Shown here piece by piece: positions 33,789 through 37,530 of a stretch of 37,530 nucleotides of DNA. Below the pieces are notes generated by a model. The model ran no database searches. It saw nothing but the letters and a program-made list of their open reading frames with translations, and was not told the origin of the DNA. The position numbers and the translations under genes are program-made. Numbering within the stretch: the first letter of the stretch is position 1; every line of letters starts with the position of its first letter. The stretch is taken from contig JBMUAQ010000007.1 in NCBI GenBank assembly GCA_049454855.1, positions 1 through 37,530 of the forward strand, read 5' to 3'. Origin of the DNA: UBA2093 sp049454855 (GTDB lineage Bacteria; Actinomycetota; Acidimicrobiia; Acidimicrobiales; Ilumatobacteraceae).

Positions 33789-34349
33789 TCAGATCCCGAG
33801 CAAACGGGCGGCCCTAAGGATGCCCGTGACGGATTTCGAGTCTGTGATGCGGCCGTCCATGCACATCGCAACAGCCTCCGCGGACGGAACGTGGAGCACG
33901 TCCATCGCCTGCTCCTCGGGACCGTGCGGGATCGACCCGTGGTGCACGAGCTGCGTGGCGAGGAACAGGTCCACCGTGCCGTTGCTCACACCGGGGGTGG
34001 ACAGCACCGCGCCGAGGTCGAGCCACTCACCAGCCCGGTAGCCCACTTCCTCCTCGAGTTCGCGTCGGGCTGTCTCCAGGGGCGGTTCGTCGTCGACGTC
34101 CCTCATGCCTGCGGGGATCTCCAGCACGTACCCGTCCACGGGGGCCCGGTACTGGTTGACGAGCACGATCTCGCCGCCTTCGGTGAGGGCAACCACACCC
34201 ACAGCCCCCGGCGATTCGACATAGGTGCGGGAGAAACTCTCCCCTCCGGGCGCCTCCACGGTGCGGCGCACCAGCCGCGAGTAGCCCCAGTCGTGCACCG
34301 TCTCGAGACCGAGGGTGACGAATCCCCCGTTGACCGACGGACCTGTCAT
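33789..34349 (-). CDS. NUDIX hydrolase, ADP-ribose pyrophosphatase type
   Basis: A 186-residue NUDIX protein. The box runs 81-104 as GMRDVDDEPPLETARRELEE then EVGY; one extra residue lies between the Gly and the first Glu. VNQYRAPVDGYVLEIPAG just before it is typical of ADP-ribose pyrophosphatases, which cleave ADP-ribose to AMP and ribose-5-phosphate. The ATG overlaps the pyrG stop (ATGA). The same pair occurs as Rv1699-Rv1700 in M. tuberculosis. Confidence 0.92.
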   Translation of the reverse strand: MTGPSVNGGFVTLGLETVHDWGYSRLVRRTVEAPGGESFSRTYVESPGAVGVVALTEGGEIVLVNQYRAPVDGYVLEIPAGMRDVDDEPPLETARRELEEEVGYRAGEWLDLGAVLSTPGVSNGTVDLFLATQLVHHGSIPHGPEEQAMDVLHVPSAEAVAMCMDGRITDSKSVTGILRAARLLGI

Positions 34350-35971
34350 CGGGCGGCGCGCGCCGCCCCGAGCCTCGCCTCGCGGTGTGCGAGTGACGCC
34401 GCGATCAGCTCACGGAACAGGGGGTGGGCACGGTCGGGACGGCTCTTGAACTCGGGATGGGCCTGTGTGCCGACCCAGTACGGATGGTCCTCGATCTCGA
34501 TGAACTCCACGAGGCGCTTGTCGGGCGATGTCCCGCTGCAGACGAACCCCGCCTCCTCGAACCGTGCACGGTAGTTGTGGTTGAACTCGTACCGGTGCCG
34601 GTGGCGCTCGCTCACCACAGCCTCGCCGTAGGCCTCGGCGACCTTCGTGCCGGGCTGCAGCACCGCGTAGTACGCACCCAGGCGCATCGTGCCGCCCTTG
34701 TCGGTGACGTCGCGCTGGTCGTTCATGATGTCAATGACCGGATGGGTGGTGGAAGGGTCGAACTCGGTGCTGTGCGCATCCGCGAACCCGAGAACGTGAC
34801 GCGCGAACTCGATGGTCATCACCTGCATGCCCAGGCACAGCCCGAGGCACGGGATCCTGTTCTCGCGCGCGTAAGCGGCGGCAGCGATCTTGCCCTCGAC
34901 ACCGCGCACGCCGAACCCGCCGGGGATGACGATGCCGTCGAGTGAGTCGAGACGACCCGACGCCAGCAGGCCCTCCACGTCCTCTGCCTGGATCCAGTCG
35001 ATCTCCACCTTCGCCGAGTGGTGGAACCCGGCATGCTTCAGGCTCTCCACCACCGACAGGTAGGCATCCTGAAGTTCCACGTACTTGCCGATGAGACCGA
35101 TGCGCACCGGCCGGACCGAGGCATCGACCTGCGCCACGAGAGCCTCCCATGACGAGAGGTCGACCTCGCCCTCGATGCCGAGCGAATCACACACGTAGCC
35201 GTCGAGACCCTCCTCGTGGAGGATGAGGGGAAGCTCGTAGATGTTGCGTGCGTCGGCCGCGTTCACCACGGCCCTCAGGTCGACGTCGCACATGTTGGAG
35301 ATCTTGCGCTTGAGACCCTCGCTCAGCGGCTCCTCGCTGCGGCACACGATGACGTCGGGCTGGATGCCCCGCGAGCGGAGCTCGGTCACGCTGTGCTGAG
35401 TGGGCTTGGTCTTCTGCTCGCCGCTCGGGCCGATGAACGGCACGAGGGTGACATGGAGGTACAGGCAGTTGTCGCGGCCCACCTCGTTGCGGAACTGGCG
35501 GATGGCCTCCAGGAACGGGAGGATCTCGATGTCGCCGACGGTCCCGCCGACCTCGGTGATCACCACATCGGTGTCCTCGGTGGCGATTCGCCTGATGCGC
35601 CTCTTGATCTCGTCGGTGATGTGCGGGATCACCTGGACCGTCTTGCCCAGGTAGTCGCCGCGCCGCTCGGCGGCCAGGACGGCCTGGTAGATGGAGCCGG
35701 TCGTGGCGTTCGAACTCCGGGTCAGGTTCTCGTCGATGAACCTCTCGTAATGCCCGAGGTCGAGGTCGGTCTCGCCGCCGTCATCGGTGACGAAGACCTC
35801 ACCGTGCTGGAAGGGGCTCATGGTGCCCGGGTCGACGTTGATGTACGGATCGAGCTTCTGCATGGTGACGCGCAGACCGCGCATCTTCAGCAACCGACCG
35901 AGTGAGGATGCCGTGAGACCCTTGCCCAGGGAGCTGGCGACGCCACCTGTCACGAATATGTGCTTCGGCAT
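34346..35971 (-). CDS. pyrG: CTP synthase
   Basis: Makes CTP from UTP, ATP and glutamine. The 541 residues contain the synthase domain (FVTGGVASSLGKGLTASSLG at the N terminus, DPYINVDPGTMSPFQHGEVF) and a C-terminal class I amidotransferase with the nucleophile Cys in GLCLGMQ and the His/Glu of AHPEF. I use the ATG at 35971, with GGGAG upstream at good spacing; an in-frame TTG one codon before is less likely. It lies 40 bp downstream of recN on the same strand and is coupled to the NUDIX gene. Confidence 0.97.
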   Translation of the reverse strand: MPKHIFVTGGVASSLGKGLTASSLGRLLKMRGLRVTMQKLDPYINVDPGTMSPFQHGEVFVTDDGGETDLDLGHYERFIDENLTRSSNATTGSIYQAVLAAERRGDYLGKTVQVIPHITDEIKRRIRRIATEDTDVVITEVGGTVGDIEILPFLEAIRQFRNEVGRDNCLYLHVTLVPFIGPSGEQKTKPTQHSVTELRSRGIQPDVIVCRSEEPLSEGLKRKISNMCDVDLRAVVNAADARNIYELPLILHEEGLDGYVCDSLGIEGEVDLSSWEALVAQVDASVRPVRIGLIGKYVELQDAYLSVVESLKHAGFHHSAKVEIDWIQAEDVEGLLASGRLDSLDGIVIPGGFGVRGVEGKIAAAAYARENRIPCLGLCLGMQVMTIEFARHVLGFADAHSTEFDPSTTHPVIDIMNDQRDVTDKGGTMRLGAYYAVLQPGTKVAEAYGEAVVSERHRHRYEFNHNYRARFEEAGFVCSGTSPDKRLVEFIEIEDHPYWVGTQAHPEFKSRPDRAHPLFRELIAASLAHREARLGAARAAR

Positions 35972-36011
35972 CAACTCTCCCGTCGGGTCACATCACCAAC
36001 GGGCCTTCACT

Positions 36012-37530
36012 CTACCCCACGGAGCCGGGCGGACGTGCGTTGCCTCTGGCACCCTTGCGGGCCTTCGGCGGAGCCGAGAGCCGGTCCACGAGGTCGCGCG
36101 CATGTGCGGTGGCGGACTCGTCCGCAACTCCGCCCGAGATCATCCGGGCGATCTCCCCGACACGTTCGTCATCGGGCAACCGTCGGACGGTTGCGAACGT
36201 CGAACCCGACTTCACCTTCTTCTCCACCGAGACCTGGGTGTGGGCGCTTGCCGCCACCTGCGGAAGGTGCGTCACCGCCAGCACCTGGTGCCGGCCACCC
36301 AGCTCGCGCAGTGCGGTGGCCACCGCAACTGCAGCCGAGCCACCGATGCCGGCGTCGACCTCGTCGAACACCATCGTTCCCTGCTCGTCGGAGAGCACGA
36401 GGCGAAGCGCAAGCATCGTGCGGGCCAGTTCCCCTCCGCTCGCCACCTTCGCGAGCGGCAGCGGGTCTGACCCCGGGTTGGTCGACAGCAAGAAAGTGAC
36501 GGCCTCCCCTGCCGGGTCGCTGTCGCGGTCACCCACCGACACCACGAGCGTCGCGTGCGGCAGGGCGAGGCCTCTCAGAACCCCCTCAATGGCCCCTGCG
36601 AGCCCCGCAGCGGCACCACGGCGTGCGTCGCCCACAGCCACCTGGGCACGGTTCAGGTCGGCCATGGCCGCCTGTCGCTCGGCGGACAGTTCCTCGACGC
36701 GCGCGGCATAGCCCTCGAGCTCGGCGAGTCTCTCCCCCGCCCTCGCCCCGAACGACAGCACCTCAGCAAGACTGTCCCCGTACTTCCGGCACAGGTCGCG
36801 CAGGAGGTTGCGCCTCTCGCGCACCTCTGCGAGCCGCTCGGGGTTCTCCTCGGCCGACTCTGCGGCACGGCGGAGCTCGCGCGCAACGTCGGACACGTCC
36901 ACCGAGAGAGCCTCGAGCCGTGACGACAGCCCGGAGAGACCGGCATGCGGCATCAGCAGCCGTGCCGCCCGGGCAACCGCATCAGCGCCACCCCCGTCGC
37001 CACCGACGAGCTCCGTGGCAGCCCACAGCACCTCACGGAAAGTGGCCGCACCCGCCAGCATCTCCTCCTCCCGGGCGAGCGTCTCGTCCTCGTCGGGGCC
37101 GGAGAGCGAAGCACCGTCGATCTCGTCCACCTGGAACCGCAGGAGGTCGATCTCCCTTGCGCGTGACCGCTCGTCACCGCCGAGAGCCGCAAGATCGGCG
37201 TCCACCTGGGTGACACGCTCGCGCGCCCGGCGCAACGGAGCCAGGTCGATGCCGGCCCACCGGTCGAGCGCCGCTCGCTGCGCAGTCGCCGTGAGGAGAC
37301 GCTGGTGCGAGTGCTGACCGTGCATGTCGACGAGATCAGCCCCCACCTCGGCCAGTTGCGACACCGTGGCCATCCGGCCGTCCACGTACGCGCGTGACCG
37401 TCCCTCACGTGCCACCACCCTGCACAGCACAGTCTCCGTCTCCGTGCCGTCCGCATCGGTGGTGACGAAACGTGCCTCCACGCGCGCCTCCTCCGCCCCG
37501 GGCCGGACCATGGATGCAACTGTGCGGCCC
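36012..37530 (-). CDS. recN: DNA repair protein RecN, C-terminal part
   Basis: SMC-like ATPase of double-strand-break repair. The frame is open to the window edge and the N-terminal Walker A is outside, so this is partial; a Met at 37511 lies inside the protein and is not the start. Visible parts are VDMHGQHSHQRLL, a long coiled-coil (about 90-320 of the visible part), the ABC signature VASGGELART, Walker B TMVFDEVDAGIGG, and the D/H-loop THLPQVAASAHTQVSVEK. The C-terminal 20 residues are basic and low-complexity. Downstream pyrG follows after a 40-bp gap. Confidence 0.95.
   Translation of the reverse strand, partial: GRTVASMVRPGAEEARVEARFVTTDADGTETETVLCRVVAREGRSRAYVDGRMATVSQLAEVGADLVDMHGQHSHQRLLTATAQRAALDRWAGIDLAPLRRARERVTQVDADLAALGGDERSRAREIDLLRFQVDEIDGASLSGPDEDETLAREEEMLAGAATFREVLWAATELVGGDGGGADAVARAARLLMPHAGLSGLSSRLEALSVDVSDVARELRRAAESAEENPERLAEVRERRNLLRDLCRKYGDSLAEVLSFGARAGERLAELEGYAARVEELSAERQAAMADLNRAQVAVGDARRGAAAGLAGAIEGVLRGLALPHATLVVSVGDRDSDPAGEAVTFLLSTNPGSDPLPLAKVASGGELARTMLALRLVLSDEQGTMVFDEVDAGIGGSAAVAVATALRELGGRHQVLAVTHLPQVAASAHTQVSVEKKVKSGSTFATVRRLPDDERVGEIARMISGGVADESATAHARDLVDRLSAPPKARKGARGNARPPGSVG

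Overview
The window is an ordinary, gene-dense chromosomal segment of a high-GC Gram-positive bacterium. It is most likely a non-mycobacterial actinobacterium, and I lean towards the class Acidimicrobiia. This rests on visibly high GC, frequent GTG starts, chains of 1-4 bp ATGA/GTGA overlaps, many leaderless promoters, and gene orders shared with Mycobacterium. The assignment is inference; no 16S or marker search was possible. Almost every base is coding: about 40 protein genes, one tRNA, no gap over 300 bp, and no insertion sequence, prophage, CRISPR array or defence island that I can support.

Layout. 1-2269 (+): the C-terminal part of glycine decarboxylase GcvP, cut by the left edge, followed by a small helical protein of unknown function. 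2229-6620 (-): CDP-alcohol phosphatidyltransferase, gcvH, a zinc-ribbon/FHA protein of the GarA/OdhI type, a MerR regulator, a DUF151 bifunctional-nuclease-like protein, a second MerR regulator and gcvT. The order resembles the M. tuberculosis Rv1822-Rv1832 neighbourhood. Together these genes cover the glycine cleavage system, its likely phospho-switch and its likely regulators. 6685-7892 (+): an SDR oxidoreductase and a HIT protein. 7889-11706 (-): a DUF512 PDZ/radical-SAM-like protein, Der GTPase, a small zinc-ribbon membrane protein, tRNA-Pro(GGG) and an SRAP abasic-site protein whose start codon shares its A with the tRNA CCA end. 11754-13196 (+): IspH and a small CopD-like membrane protein. 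A tandem 32-bp hairpin repeat separates these from an acyl-CoA dehydrogenase (-).

14581-19674 (+) is one tightly packed operon: acyl-CoA synthetase, glycerophosphodiester phosphodiesterase, then an ABC importer (ATPase, permease, lipoprotein) of the nitrate/sulfonate/taurine type with unknown substrate. 19703-21054 (-) holds a phosphoribosyltransferase and a crotonase-family enzyme. 21099-23174 (+) holds a HhH-GPD DNA glycosylase and a PIG-V-like membrane mannosyltransferase. 23195-31335 (-) is a near-continuous nine-gene run: scpA, scpB, rluB, tyrA, aroA, then HAD phosphatase, UbiA prenyltransferase, dprE1 and dprE2. The last four make up a decaprenyl-phosphoryl-arabinose (arabinan donor) pathway. 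trpS stands alone on + at 31418-32407. 32411-37530 (-) holds recN (cut by the right edge), pyrG, an ADP-ribose-type NUDIX hydrolase, xerD and a small HD-domain protein, again similar to the M. tuberculosis recN-pyrG-nudix-xerD-scpAB order.

The most useful second-look items are the tRNA/start-codon overlap, the recurring TANNNT-(6-7 nt)-RTG leaderless promoter signature including a mirror-image divergent pair, the tandem hairpins carrying both convergent stop codons, the Thr at the benzothiazinone-target Cys position in DprE1, the GarA-like FHA protein with a zinc ribbon, and the repeat-disrupted segment of GcvP at the left edge. I did not find convincing evidence for a wholly undescribed multi-gene system.
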